A stretch of 64,000 nucleotides of DNA, taken from assembly GCA_003576695.1 (NCBI GenBank), contig QOZQ01000004.1:310001-374000 (forward strand). Reading direction: 5' to 3'. Each line of letters opens with the position of its first letter. Position 1 is the stretch's first letter. The position numbers were made by a program, and so were the translations under genes. The notes under the pieces were generated by a model, which worked only from the letters and a program-made list of their open reading frames with translations, was not told where the DNA came from and did no database searches. Source of the stretch: Taklimakanibacter lacteus (GTDB lineage Bacteria; Pseudomonadota; Alphaproteobacteria; Rhizobiales; Aestuariivirgaceae). Of the stretch, positions 34,377 to 43,534 are shown piece by piece.

Positions 34377-34394
34377 GTCCCTCCAGGCCCATCA
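34377..34394 (+). other. Probable attachment site (right, imperfect tRNA-end copy)
   Basis: GTCCCTCCAGGCCCATCA differs from the tRNA end at 27165-27182 in two positions. It marks the return to GC-rich sequence. Imperfect identity suggests an old insertion, or chance similarity. Confidence 0.45.
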
Positions 34395-34546
34395 GCCTTC
34401 GCTCGCGAAGGGAGCGAAGGCTGCCGCGTCGGAGCCCAACGGGCGAAGGCGGGCCATCTTCCCGCGAGCTACGGCTGGCAGGCCATCCTGCTTCGCGCCT
34501 GCCGCGCTTCGCAGGATTGGCAAATTTCCTCAGGCGAAGCAGGATG
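34393..34546. repeat. Palindromic block at the right island border
   Basis: CAGCCTTCGCTC (34393-34404) and GAGCGAAGGCTG (34412-34423) form a perfect 12-bp inverted repeat next to the att-like site. A second hairpin pairs CATCCTGCTTCGC (from 34484) with GCGAAGCAGGATG (ending 34546). Together they fill most of the 327-bp gap between the DUF2726 gene and the next gene. Confidence 0.7.
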
Positions 34547-34583
34547 CCCAGCGAAGGAAAGCTGAGGCTGGCCGGTCAAGGTG

Positions 34584-36107
34584 TTACGGCAGGCCGGCCT
34601 TTCTTAACGCGGCCGCCAGTCCCTCGTACAAAGCGGCTCGGAACACGCCCATTTGTACGAAGGCGCCCACGGAAAACGTTGGGGCTACCTCCAGCAGGCG
34701 GCTTGCGGCCGACTGCGCTGCTTCCATGTTGCCGAGGCCGACCTGACTGGCAACAAGATACGCGTGGGCGACGCTGAAGCTCGGGTTCGCCTGAACGGCC
34801 AGGGCCGAATATTTCACCGCTTCCGGGAACTGACCCGCGAACAGGTAGGTGACCGCCAGCGCGCAGTAGGGATGATAGTTCAGGGGATCGTCGAGGGGGC
34901 TCAGCCGCAGCGCTTTCTGGGCGTGATCGACTGCCCTGTGATAACGCTCGCTGTGCGAGCTCACAAGTGCACTGAACCCCAGCGCCAACGCCGAATTCCC
35001 GTTCATCGCCAGCGCGCGGTCCAGCGCGGCGATCACACCATCATAGTCGCGCGTCAGGATGGCGCGGATGAACGCGCCCATGCTGATCGCGTTCGGATCG
35101 TCGGAATTGATCCCCAGCACAATATCGGCGTGCGCAAGAGCGGCGTCGCGGTCTTCCGGATGAAAGCCGGCTCGAAAGTATCGCTGTTCATGACACCACG
35201 CGGCATATCCGTGCGCGGCGAGATAGCCGTGATCGAGCTCCAGGGACAGATGAAGGAGACGCAGCGCCTCGTCGGTCTCGGCCGGAGAATTGGCATTGGC
35301 GTGGGGCAAGGCCCGCAGGTAGAGGTCGTACGCATCGAGGCTGTTTGGCCGCTTGCGCCGGGCGCGATCGATCTCGGCGCGGCGTACCGAAGGCTCAATT
35401 GCGCCGACGATCTGCTCCGTCAACTGGTCCTGCAGATCGAAGATGTCGGCGGCGGCGCCGTTGAATTTGCCGGTCCAGATATGGCCTGCCGATGCGCCGT
35501 CCACGAGTTGTCCATTGATGCGAATCTGGTTGGCGGACCGCCTGACGCTGCCTTCCAGGAGGTAGCGAACGCCCAGTTCCTCCGCCACGCTGCGGACATC
35601 TCTCGGCTCGCTCCGGTAGGCGAATGACGAGTTGCGTGCGATGACGAGCAGGCCCGGGATTCTTGCGAGACTGGTGATCAGGTCTTCCACGAGTCCGTCG
35701 GCGAAATAATCCTGCTCAGGATCGCGGTTGAGATTCGTGAACGGCAACACGGCGAGCGAAGCCTTGTTCGCCGGTGTCGGGGCGCTGGCCTTTTCAGGCA
35801 GGACGATCCGATAGCCTCGCCTGGACACGGTTTGAAGGACATCATGACGCTCGTCCCTCAGGGCGCGGCGGATTTCGTGAATGCATTGCACAAGGCTGTC
35901 GTCGGTGACCGAGGTTCCGCGCCACACCACGTCCATCAGCTCGGTCTTGGTGACCAGTCTATCGGGATTTTGCAGCAGGTAGCGAAGCGTCGCGAAGGCT
36001 TGCGGCCGCACCGGCGCAATTTCACCATCGGGGCCACGCAGAGACTCGCTGCTCAAATCGACCCGCACCCCATTGATCGAGAATACGGTGGGTGGTCGAT
36101 GCTCCAT
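34584..36107 (-). CDS. CadC-like winged-helix regulator with TPR domain
   Basis: A 507-residue regulator. The OmpR/CadC-type winged helix spans ~10-105 (VRPQAFATLRYLLQNPDRLVTKTEL, TDDSLVQCIHEIRRAL, ETVSRRGYR-like end). Next is the FlgO-like segment LAVLPFTNLNRDPEQDYFADGLVEDLITSLAR ... YLLEGSVRRSANQIRINGQLVD, a pattern shared with adenylate/guanylate cyclase-associated TPR proteins. TPR helices cover ~270-500. No membrane helix separates the parts, so it is probably cytoplasmic. It is divergent from the secreted protein at 36264, a possible target. Confidence 0.85.
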   Translation of the reverse strand: MEHRPPTVFSINGVRVDLSSESLRGPDGEIAPVRPQAFATLRYLLQNPDRLVTKTELMDVVWRGTSVTDDSLVQCIHEIRRALRDERHDVLQTVSRRGYRIVLPEKASAPTPANKASLAVLPFTNLNRDPEQDYFADGLVEDLITSLARIPGLLVIARNSSFAYRSEPRDVRSVAEELGVRYLLEGSVRRSANQIRINGQLVDGASAGHIWTGKFNGAAADIFDLQDQLTEQIVGAIEPSVRRAEIDRARRKRPNSLDAYDLYLRALPHANANSPAETDEALRLLHLSLELDHGYLAAHGYAAWCHEQRYFRAGFHPEDRDAALAHADIVLGINSDDPNAISMGAFIRAILTRDYDGVIAALDRALAMNGNSALALGFSALVSSHSERYHRAVDHAQKALRLSPLDDPLNYHPYCALAVTYLFAGQFPEAVKYSALAVQANPSFSVAHAYLVASQVGLGNMEAAQSAASRLLEVAPTFSVGAFVQMGVFRAALYEGLAAALRKAGLP

Positions 36108-36263
36108 CTCCAGCCTTTATCTTGGCACTGCTCACAAACGGCCCGGTCCGCTACTCCTCCGCAGGGTTATCGGCAAAATATCGGAAGGCCATCGGAACAT
36201 GCTCGTTACTAAGGGCTCGGGCAGTGCCAGCATGAGTAACATCTTTTGAGGAGACTTCCAACA

Positions 36264-36713
36264 ATGCTGGACGGTCGGGCTTCACCGCTGTCGGTTCGCC
36301 GCTGGATTTCCTCTTGCCTCGTCGTGGCGTCGATTGCAGTTCTTGCTTTCGGCCAGGAGGGCAAAGTCCTGGCGAACCCCTCCCCACGCGCGCTGCAAGG
36401 ATTGTTCTGCAACGCAGCCGAGCAAATCGACGACGCCATGGCTCACATGCGCGGGGGCTTATCGCCGCGGGCAGCCGTCGGACTCATCAATCGTGACGAG
36501 GTCGTCTGCACATTCGCGGACTTGCTGCGCTACGTCGTCGATCAGCCGGTGGTCATTCAAGAAATTCGAGGCCCTTTCCCGATGTTCAAATACGAGGGAA
36601 CACTCGTCGCCGTGATGGTCGGCGGCGTGGTTCGTCCAGTGACGCCGCCAGTCCATATCTTCTTTGCGATACCGGAGAGGCTGGGTGACGCTCCCCTGGA
36701 GGGGCGCGCTTGA
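36264..36713 (+). CDS. Secreted hypothetical protein
   Basis: A 149-residue protein starting MLDGRASPLSVRRWISS (ATG 36264, preceded by GAGGAGAC). A membrane/signal segment CLVVASIAVLAFGQEGKVLA is followed by a mature region with two cysteines (LQGLFCNAAEQID and RDEVVCTFADLL). No family recognised. It is divergent from the CadC-like regulator, which may control it. Confidence 0.6.
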   Translation: MLDGRASPLSVRRWISSCLVVASIAVLAFGQEGKVLANPSPRALQGLFCNAAEQIDDAMAHMRGGLSPRAAVGLINRDEVVCTFADLLRYVVDQPVVIQEIRGPFPMFKYEGTLVAVMVGGVVRPVTPPVHIFFAIPERLGDAPLEGRA

Positions 36714-36855
36714 AACCGCACTTCTGGACGGACCATAATTTCCCCGATACTCAGGCTTGCCCGGATCGGCGCCGACATCTCAAAGCCGGACTCTCAAAGC
36801 GCGACCCGTCTGCCATCGCCCACATCGCGCGATTGCGTTCGCCAAGTCTAAGCGC

Positions 36856-38103
36856 TCAGCCCGCCATCGCGGCGCGGCCGCGCGGCCGCCATTTCGGCCA
36901 GACCAGCAGCCAGGCCACCAGAGCCAGGTTCACCAGATTCCATAACAGCCCGTGCAGGAAGGCGAGCCGGTAGGACTGCGTGGCGTCGTAGATGAAGCCT
37001 GCCGCCAGGCCGCCGAAAGCCATGCCGAGCACGCTCGCCATGAGCACCAGGCTGATGCGCGTGCCGGCTTCGCGCGGCGGCAGGAACTGGCGGATGATCA
37101 CCGCATACATCGGCACGATGCCGCCCTGGAACAGGCCGAACAGGCCCGCAATCACCCAGAGCGAAGACAGGCTGTCGAAGAGCAGATAGAGCAGCAGCGC
37201 CAGCGCCTGCATCAGCGAGCCGATCAGAAGCATGGGGCCGGCCCCGATGCGGTCTGCCACCACGCCGGAGCCCAAGCGGCTGACCACGCCGAGGCCCAGC
37301 ATCAGCGAGAGGATCTGCGTGCCCACCGCCACGCCGTAGCCGAGATCGCCGCAATAAGCGACGATGTGGACCTGCGGCATCGACATCGCCATGCAGCAGG
37401 CGAAACCGGCCACGACGAGCAGGCCCTGCAGCTGGCCCGCCGAAAGACCAAGATTGGCGCGGGCCACCTCGGTGGCGGCCTCGGCGGTGGCATAATTGGC
37501 GGCAGCCGGCTTGCGGGTGAGCGCCAGGCCGAGCGGCACCATGACAAGGGGCACGAACAGGCCGATGCCGATATGGGTGGCGCGCCAGCCATAGGCGGAC
37601 TGGAAATGCTCGACCACCAGCGGCCACACCGCGCCCGCGACATAGCTGCCGGAGGCGGCAACGGACACCGCCAGAGCCCGGTGCTTGTGGAACCAGTGCG
37701 AGAGGTCCGACATCAGGGGCGCGAAGCCCGCGGCGGAACCCAGACCGATGACGCCCGAGAGCAAAGCGAACTGCCAGATGCTGGAAGTGAGCGCCGCCAG
37801 GACATAGCCGGCGCACAGCAATGCCGCGCCGATCAGCACCGGCATCACGATGCCGAGCCGGTCCGCCAGGCGTCCCATGGCGACGCCGCCGACGGCGAAG
37901 CCCAGCATCGTGCAGGTAAAGGGCAGGGAGGCGCCGCCCCGCAGCGTGTCGAACTCCGTCTGCAGGGTCGGCAATACCACCACCACCGACCAGTTGCCGA
38001 CGCAGGCCACAGTGCCCAGCACAAGGGTGATCACGAGGCGCAGCCAGGCATAAGAGGAATCAACTTCGCCCGTCGCAGAGTCCTCGCTGAGAGATCGAGT
38101 CAC
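36856..38103 (-). CDS. MFS transporter
   Basis: A 415-residue inner-membrane carrier with about 12 membrane helices. After a hydrophilic N-terminus, helix 1 starts LVITLVLGTVACVGNWSVVV. The MFS loop motif is seen as GRLADRLGIVMPVLIGAAL, and the second half begins near LLVVAGFACCMAMSMPQVH. The profile resembles the oxalate/formate or monocarboxylate antiporter-like group, without decisive residues. The gap to the upstream methyltransferase is 120 bases on the same strand. Substrate unknown. Confidence 0.9.
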   Translation of the reverse strand: MTRSLSEDSATGEVDSSYAWLRLVITLVLGTVACVGNWSVVVVLPTLQTEFDTLRGGASLPFTCTMLGFAVGGVAMGRLADRLGIVMPVLIGAALLCAGYVLAALTSSIWQFALLSGVIGLGSAAGFAPLMSDLSHWFHKHRALAVSVAASGSYVAGAVWPLVVEHFQSAYGWRATHIGIGLFVPLVMVPLGLALTRKPAAANYATAEAATEVARANLGLSAGQLQGLLVVAGFACCMAMSMPQVHIVAYCGDLGYGVAVGTQILSLMLGLGVVSRLGSGVVADRIGAGPMLLIGSLMQALALLLYLLFDSLSSLWVIAGLFGLFQGGIVPMYAVIIRQFLPPREAGTRISLVLMASVLGMAFGGLAAGFIYDATQSYRLAFLHGLLWNLVNLALVAWLLVWPKWRPRGRAAMAG

Positions 38104-38223
38104 GGCACTTCCTTGCTTTGGAATATTGCTTGAACGCCAGGCGCAGCAGCCTGGCTCACGGCTTCTGCCCTGACCAGTCTCTTTACGGAATGGGAGTCCT
38201 GCGCGGTGGGGATGCGCTCCGGC

Positions 38224-39963
38224 TTACAGTTTCTGGCACCAGAAGAGATAGTTGCCGAACAGGTCGCGGTGGCTTGCCTCGATCGCCTCCCAGTTTGAAA
38301 GGCTGCCGAGCGTCCTCTCGCTTGGAAAAGCCTTGCGGTACTTCTGTTCCGCGCCGCTCTCGCCAAACAGATTCATCACCTGCCCGGCCGCGAACTCGAA
38401 CCCTATGAATCTCACACTCGCCGCCTCCACCATGCGGCGGAGACGCTTGACCGTGAAGGTGCTTTCCTGCACGTGCAGGATGAGGTCGCGGAAACCGCTC
38501 GTCGAGTGGAAATCCGGCCGCCGCGCGAGCCCGCTGAAGGCGGCGAGATCTCCACCTTTTCGAATGACCCGGCCGCGGATGCGCGGGATTTCGTCGAGGG
38601 GTATGTCGCTGTCCGAAACGCCCAACCGGGTCCGCAGTTGCCAGATGTCCGTGCGGCTGGCTTCCGCGTAAAGCATGATCTGCATGACGCCGCCCGGCTT
38701 GAGGCACGAAACGAGTCTTTCAAATCCGGCTTCCGGGTTTTCAAGATGGTGGAGCACGCCAATGCATTCTATCCGGTCATATTGACCTTCAAGGGTGAGC
38801 AGGTCGCCCTGCTGGAAGTCGATATTGGCAATGCCGTAGCGCTCCGCCATGTATTTCCCATAAGCGAGACTTGGGATGCTGAGATCGACGGCGGTTATCC
38901 GCACGTCGTGGTATCTCTGCGCCGCCCAGACGGCCAGCCGGCCTGTGCCGATTCCCGGCATAAGGATCTGCAACGGGCCGTCGCTCTTCGCGAGTGGCGC
39001 GAGATGAGGATATCGGGCCGTCAGCATCTCACTCGCATCCAGCTGTCGCACCGGCGGCGTCACATGAAGCCATCTCGGATAGGGGTTGGCTTCATACATC
39101 TGGCGAACCGGTGCCGATGCGGGTTTTTCAGCGGCGCCCAGCCTCGGTATCGAGGGCTCGAGCCGGATCTGCCTGGCGCGTCTTCCGAGCGTGCGATCGA
39201 CCGCAATGCGGAAGGCTGGCGGCCAGTGATCGGCCGACTGCTCCAGCAGGCCTTTGCGCAGTTTCGGCAACTCCCAAAGGTCACGGTACATCGCAAAGAC
39301 CAGGTGCAATGTCGCGGACGTCCCGGTAATATCCTCGCCCGCCAACCGCTCGAGCTGCTCGGCGGTGGCGTCCAGCCAGTCGATCTCGCTCTCCGGAATC
39401 TCCCAGACATATTCGTTATTGTGCGCCTGCAGGGCGAGTGCCGCCGTCAAAGGCAGCCACTCCGCGCCGAGGCCGCCTTGCGTGAATCTGCGCCGTATCT
39501 CTGTCCGTACCGATATGAGAAAGCCTTCGAGCGCCAGATTGTGATTGATCGTCGCATCCAGATAGGCGATCAGCAAGGCGTCCTTGCGAAGATGCTCAAG
39601 CCCGCTTTCGCCGGGCATGCGGGGCTCCGACCGGAATTGGCTGTCCGGCAGCCCATATTTGAACTGCAGCAAGCGCCCGGCCGGATTTGTCAGGGCTTCG
39701 GGATTGCCATGGGGAGATTGCAGGCAGCGCAGGATCAACCGATCAAGAGGCCTTGAATATCCCGTGATGGTCAGGCGCTCGGCAATCAGCGTAATCCCGA
39801 TGATCGCGACGGCGCAGTCCCTGTCCGCCTCGAGAGCCTGAGCGAACGCCGTGAGGGCTTCCAGCGGCTTGTTCTGCCTCAGGAGATCGTTGGCTCTGGA
39901 ACATCGCTCGGCCGCGGCTTCCGCCGCACTTGGATCTCCGCTATTGTCTGACTTGAGCTGCAC
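38224..39963 (-). CDS. SAM-dependent methyltransferase with helical N-terminal domain
   Basis: A 579-residue protein. The N-terminal ~270 residues are helical and TPR-like (AAAEAAAERCSRANDLLRQNK, FAQALEADRDCAVAIIG). A class I methyltransferase domain follows at ~320-480: LQILMPGIGTGRLAVWAAQRY (SAM-binding motif I), ITAVDLSIPSLAYG, FQQGDLLTLEGQYDRIECIGVLHHLENPEAG and LKPGGVMQIMLYAEA. The last ~100 residues carry another small helical region. Similar large fusions are found in alphaproteobacteria with unknown acceptors. Possibly cotranscribed with the MFS gene downstream. Confidence 0.82.
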   Translation of the reverse strand: MQLKSDNSGDPSAAEAAAERCSRANDLLRQNKPLEALTAFAQALEADRDCAVAIIGITLIAERLTITGYSRPLDRLILRCLQSPHGNPEALTNPAGRLLQFKYGLPDSQFRSEPRMPGESGLEHLRKDALLIAYLDATINHNLALEGFLISVRTEIRRRFTQGGLGAEWLPLTAALALQAHNNEYVWEIPESEIDWLDATAEQLERLAGEDITGTSATLHLVFAMYRDLWELPKLRKGLLEQSADHWPPAFRIAVDRTLGRRARQIRLEPSIPRLGAAEKPASAPVRQMYEANPYPRWLHVTPPVRQLDASEMLTARYPHLAPLAKSDGPLQILMPGIGTGRLAVWAAQRYHDVRITAVDLSIPSLAYGKYMAERYGIANIDFQQGDLLTLEGQYDRIECIGVLHHLENPEAGFERLVSCLKPGGVMQIMLYAEASRTDIWQLRTRLGVSDSDIPLDEIPRIRGRVIRKGGDLAAFSGLARRPDFHSTSGFRDLILHVQESTFTVKRLRRMVEAASVRFIGFEFAAGQVMNLFGESGAEQKYRKAFPSERTLGSLSNWEAIEASHRDLFGNYLFWCQKL

Positions 39964-40069
39964 GTCATCCTCCTGGCCGATGGCCGCCCGTCAGTAGCAC
40001 ATATTCCCTCCTCCTGATCCACTTCCGGTGCCCTTGCCGGAATGGCCGCACTCGGCTACGCCCTGAACC

Positions 40070-40981
40070 ATGACGACACATCGCTTTATCGCAGACCGGT
40101 GGCACAATGTGCTGGGCACCTTGCCCGCCGCCCTCACTGTCGCCTCGGGCGATACAGTGATCACCGAAACGATCGATGCGCATGGCTTCGACAAGGACGG
40201 CGTGCAGCGGGCGCCCGAGCCCAATCCGATGAACGGCCCGATCTTCGTGACGGGTGCGGAGCCCGGCGATGCGCTCAGAATCGAGATTGTGCGCATGACG
40301 CCGATCCGTGCCACCGGCTGGACGCGCGCGGCGCTCGCCGGCAATGTCGTCGACCCGGAATTCGTCCGCGGCCTGCCGCCCCGGGACAGGGTGAACTGGC
40401 GGATCGACCGGCAGGGGCTGACGGCGACGCTCGACCCCGCCGTGCCGGGCCTCGAGGATTTCGTCCTGCCGCTCGAACCGATGATCGGCTGCTTCGGCGT
40501 GGCGCCGGCCGGTGGCCAGGCCTTCTCCACCGCGACGAGCGCAGAGAATGGCGGCAATATGGACTATCGGGGCTTCGGTCCAGGCGCCACCGTGTGGTTT
40601 CCGGTCGCGGTGCCGGGCGCTCTCTTCTTCCTCGGCGACTGCCATGCGGCACAGGGCGATGGCGAGATTGTCGGCACCGGCATCGAGACCAGCTTCGAGG
40701 TCGAATTGCGCCTCACAGTCGAAAAAGGCCGCAGGCTCGTCTGGCCGCGCGGCGAGAGCGCCACCGACATCTTCTCCATCGGCAATGCGCGGCCGCTCGA
40801 CCAGGCGCTGCAGCATGCAACGACCGACATGTTCAACTGGCTGACCGGCGACTACCGCCTGAGCCCCCAGGCCGCGAGCCATCTCATGGGCCAGGTTGTC
40901 CGCTATGATGTGGGCAATGTCTACGATCCGGCCTACACCATGGTCTGCCGCATCGAGAAGAAGTGGCTGCCGCGGCACTGA
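40070..40981 (+). CDS. Acetamidase/formamidase family hydrolase
   Basis: A 303-residue amidase of the acetamidase/formamidase family, hydrolysing short amides to ammonia and an acid. Blocks seen: HNVLGTLPAALTVASGDTVITET, NPMNGPIFVTGAEPGDALRIEI, PMIGCFGVAP, GGNMDYRGFGPGATVWFPVAVPGALFFLGDCHAAQGDGEI (metal-site HAAQGDGE) and GTGIETSFEVEL. Length fits the family. It stands alone between the methyltransferase (divergent) and the decarboxylase. True substrate may differ from formamide. Confidence 0.9.
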   Translation: MTTHRFIADRWHNVLGTLPAALTVASGDTVITETIDAHGFDKDGVQRAPEPNPMNGPIFVTGAEPGDALRIEIVRMTPIRATGWTRAALAGNVVDPEFVRGLPPRDRVNWRIDRQGLTATLDPAVPGLEDFVLPLEPMIGCFGVAPAGGQAFSTATSAENGGNMDYRGFGPGATVWFPVAVPGALFFLGDCHAAQGDGEIVGTGIETSFEVELRLTVEKGRRLVWPRGESATDIFSIGNARPLDQALQHATTDMFNWLTGDYRLSPQAASHLMGQVVRYDVGNVYDPAYTMVCRIEKKWLPRH

Positions 40982-41218
40982 GACTGTAGGAAGTCGAACT
41001 GCTGAATCGGGCGCTATATCAATAGGTTGCATTGCTATCTTCATAAGTTGAATCACGCAGGACCTCGCGGCGTCAAGCTGACGGGGATGGTTGCACCATC
41101 TTCTTGTTTAATTGAGCGGAAGGCTTCACAAACTCGATCTATCCGATGCCAGGGGCAGGATCACGCACGGCAACTGGCGCGGATGGCCGAGGCGATCCGG
41201 TACAACTGAGGGAATGTC

Positions 41219-43525
41219 ATGCTTGAACGCACGATCAAGCTCCAGAAGCACGAAGTCCTCATCATCGACGAGGAGCTGGCCCTGCCGAAGAGCCTCGGCG
41301 GCCGGGCGGTGCGGGCGCTGGCGCAGGAGCTGACCTCCCGCGACATCGAGGTCATCGAGGCGGTGAGCTTCGCGGATGGCCGCTCGGTGATCATCTCGGA
41401 CGCATCCATCGATGCGATCCTGATCGACTGGACGCGCGAGCGCAAGGACGCCAGGAGCCGCGCCGAGGCGCTGGACCTGCTCAGGACCATCCGCAGCCGC
41501 AACGCCATCGTGCCGATCATGCTGATGGCCGACCAGGCCAGCCGCGAGGGCCTCACCGTCGAGGTGATGCAGCTGTCGGATGAATATGTGTGGCTGCATG
41601 CCGACACCATTCCCTTCATCGCCAGCCGCATCATGGCGGCGATCCAGCGCTATCAGCGCAACATCCTGCCGCCCTTCACCAATGCGCTGCTCAATCATGT
41701 CAACCAGGCTGAATATTCCTGGGCGGCGCCCGGTCACCAGGGCGGCGTCGCCTTCACCAAGACACCGGCCGGGCGCGTCTTCTTCGAGTTCTTCGGCGAG
41801 AACCTGTTCCGCGCCGATACCGGCATCGAGCGCGACGGGCTCGGCTCGCTGCTCGAGCATTCAGGCCCGATCGGCGAGGCCGAGGCCTATGCGGCGCGCG
41901 TCTTCGGCGCGCATCGCAGCTATTCTGGGCTCACCGGCACGTCCGGCTCCAACCGCGCCGTCATTGCCGCCGCCGTCGGCGACGGCCAGTTCGCGCTGTG
42001 CGACCGCAACTGCCATAAATCGATCGAGCAGGGGCTGATCCAGTCGGGCGGCATTCCGGCCTTCCTGGTGCCGACGCGCAACCGCTATGGCATCATCGGA
42101 CCGATCCTGCCGGAGGAGTTCGACCCCAAAGCCATCCGCCGCAAGCTCGACACGCATCCCTTGAAGCAGCATGCGGTGAAGAAGGACGCGGTCTATGCCG
42201 TCGTCACCAACTCCACCTATGACGGGCTGTGCTATGATTCCGAGCAGGTCGAAAACCTGCTCGGCAAAAGCGTCGACCGCATCCATCTCGATGAAGCCTG
42301 GTATGGCTATGCCCGCTTCAACCCGATCTATGCGAAGCGCTTCGCCATGCGGGGCGATCCCAAGTCGCACAAAGCAAGTGATCCGACGGTGTTCTCGACG
42401 CAGTCGACGCACAAGCTGCTGGCGGCGCTGTCGCAGTCGTCCTATATCCATGTCCGCGACGGCCGCAACGCGATCGAGCACAGCCGCTTCAATGAAAGCT
42501 ACATGGCGCAGGCGACGACCTCGCCGCTCTATTCGCTGATCGCCTCCAATGAGATTGGCGCCTCGATGATGGACGGTCCGAGCGGCAAGGCCCTGACGGA
42601 CGAAGTGATCGAGGAAGCCATCACCTTCCGCCAGACGCTGGCGCGGGCGCAGCGGGAATTCGCGAACAAGAAGGACTGGTTCTTCTCGCCATGGAACGCG
42701 CCCAAGGTGAAAGACCGCAAGGCGGCCAAGAAAGTCGATTTCGCCGATGCCGATCCCAGGCAACTCGCCACCGATCCCGATTGCTGGGTGCTGCATCCGG
42801 GCGAGACATGGCACGGCTTCGACGGCCTGCCGGATGGCTGGTGCATGCTCGATCCGATCAAGGTCGGCATCGTCTGTCCGGGCATGGGCGATGACGGCGA
42901 GATGCAGGGGAAAGGCATTCCGGCGCCGATCCTGTCGGACTATCTGCACCACTTCGGCATCATCCCGTCGCGCACCACCGACTTCATGGTGCTGTGCCTG
43001 TTCTCGATCGGCATCACCAAGGGCAAATGGGGCACGCTGATGAGCGTGCTGCTCGACTTCAAGGACGATTACGACGCTAACCGCCCGCTCGCGCAATGCC
43101 TGCCGGACCTGATGGCGACGGCGCCCCAGACCTATGCCGGCATGGGCCTCAGGGACCTGGCCGACAAGATGTTCATGCATATGAAGGCGAACCGCATGGG
43201 CCATCTGCAGGCACAGGCTTTCTGTAATCTGCCGAAGCCGGTGATGCTGCCGCGCCGCGCCAATGGCATGCTGATGGCGGGCGAAGCCGAATTGCTGCCG
43301 GTGGGGAAACTCGCCAACCGCGTCGCCGGCGTCGGCATCATTCCTTACCCGCCCGGCATTCCGATCGTCCTGCCGGGGGAGAGCTTCGGGCCGAGCGATG
43401 GGCCATGGCTCTCCTACATCCGGGCGCTGCAGGACTGGGGCAAGGAATTTCCGGGCTTCGAGAAGGAAGTGGAGGGGACGGTCGTGGTCGAGGGCGAATA
43501 TCAGGCCTGGGCAATCAAGGAGTGA
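41219..43525 (+). CDS. PLP-dependent Orn/Lys/Arg decarboxylase (arginine decarboxylase-like)
   Basis: A 768-residue group-III decarboxylase removing CO2 from a basic amino acid to give a polyamine precursor. Domains: CheY-like wing domain (1-130), PLP core with GHQGGVAF, SGLTGTSGSNRAV, HLDEAWYGYARF and the Schiff-base lysine K399 in STQSTHKLLAALSQ, then the C-terminal domain starting near KADFADADPR-like sequence. Length is close to E. coli AdiA and LdcI; Arg versus Lys or Orn cannot be fixed by eye. GAGGGAAT precedes the ATG. A ~237-bp leader (40982-41218) has no gene and may be regulatory. Confidence 0.9.
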   Translation: MLERTIKLQKHEVLIIDEELALPKSLGGRAVRALAQELTSRDIEVIEAVSFADGRSVIISDASIDAILIDWTRERKDARSRAEALDLLRTIRSRNAIVPIMLMADQASREGLTVEVMQLSDEYVWLHADTIPFIASRIMAAIQRYQRNILPPFTNALLNHVNQAEYSWAAPGHQGGVAFTKTPAGRVFFEFFGENLFRADTGIERDGLGSLLEHSGPIGEAEAYAARVFGAHRSYSGLTGTSGSNRAVIAAAVGDGQFALCDRNCHKSIEQGLIQSGGIPAFLVPTRNRYGIIGPILPEEFDPKAIRRKLDTHPLKQHAVKKDAVYAVVTNSTYDGLCYDSEQVENLLGKSVDRIHLDEAWYGYARFNPIYAKRFAMRGDPKSHKASDPTVFSTQSTHKLLAALSQSSYIHVRDGRNAIEHSRFNESYMAQATTSPLYSLIASNEIGASMMDGPSGKALTDEVIEEAITFRQTLARAQREFANKKDWFFSPWNAPKVKDRKAAKKVDFADADPRQLATDPDCWVLHPGETWHGFDGLPDGWCMLDPIKVGIVCPGMGDDGEMQGKGIPAPILSDYLHHFGIIPSRTTDFMVLCLFSIGITKGKWGTLMSVLLDFKDDYDANRPLAQCLPDLMATAPQTYAGMGLRDLADKMFMHMKANRMGHLQAQAFCNLPKPVMLPRRANGMLMAGEAELLPVGKLANRVAGVGIIPYPPGIPIVLPGESFGPSDGPWLSYIRALQDWGKEFPGFEKEVEGTVVVEGEYQAWAIKE

Positions 43526-43534
43526 CAGGACCTC

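Larger units (their letters stand above)
27165..34394. mobile_element. tRNA-anchored genomic island carrying defence genes
   Basis: A ~7.2-kb segment bounded on the left by the tRNA 3' end (27165-27182) and on the right by an imperfect copy (34377-34394; 16 of 18 bases). Codon use and base composition inside are visibly less GC-rich than in flanking genes. Contents: small membrane gene, HamA, HamB, HEPN-motif gene, DUF2726 gene. No integrase or transposase is present, so it would be non-autonomous or a decayed remnant. Confidence 0.6.

Noticed and set aside
36952-38133. Plus-strand frame antisense to the MFS transporter
   Set aside because: His/Gln/Arg-rich composition, no family; the opposite strand encodes a clear 12-helix carrier.
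40982-41218. Riboswitch before the Orn/Lys/Arg decarboxylase
   Set aside because: I could not find conserved cores of known riboswitch classes; only an unassigned leader is noted.
41126-41860. Minus-strand frame antisense to the decarboxylase
   Set aside because: Shadow frame of the PLP enzyme with no domain signature.
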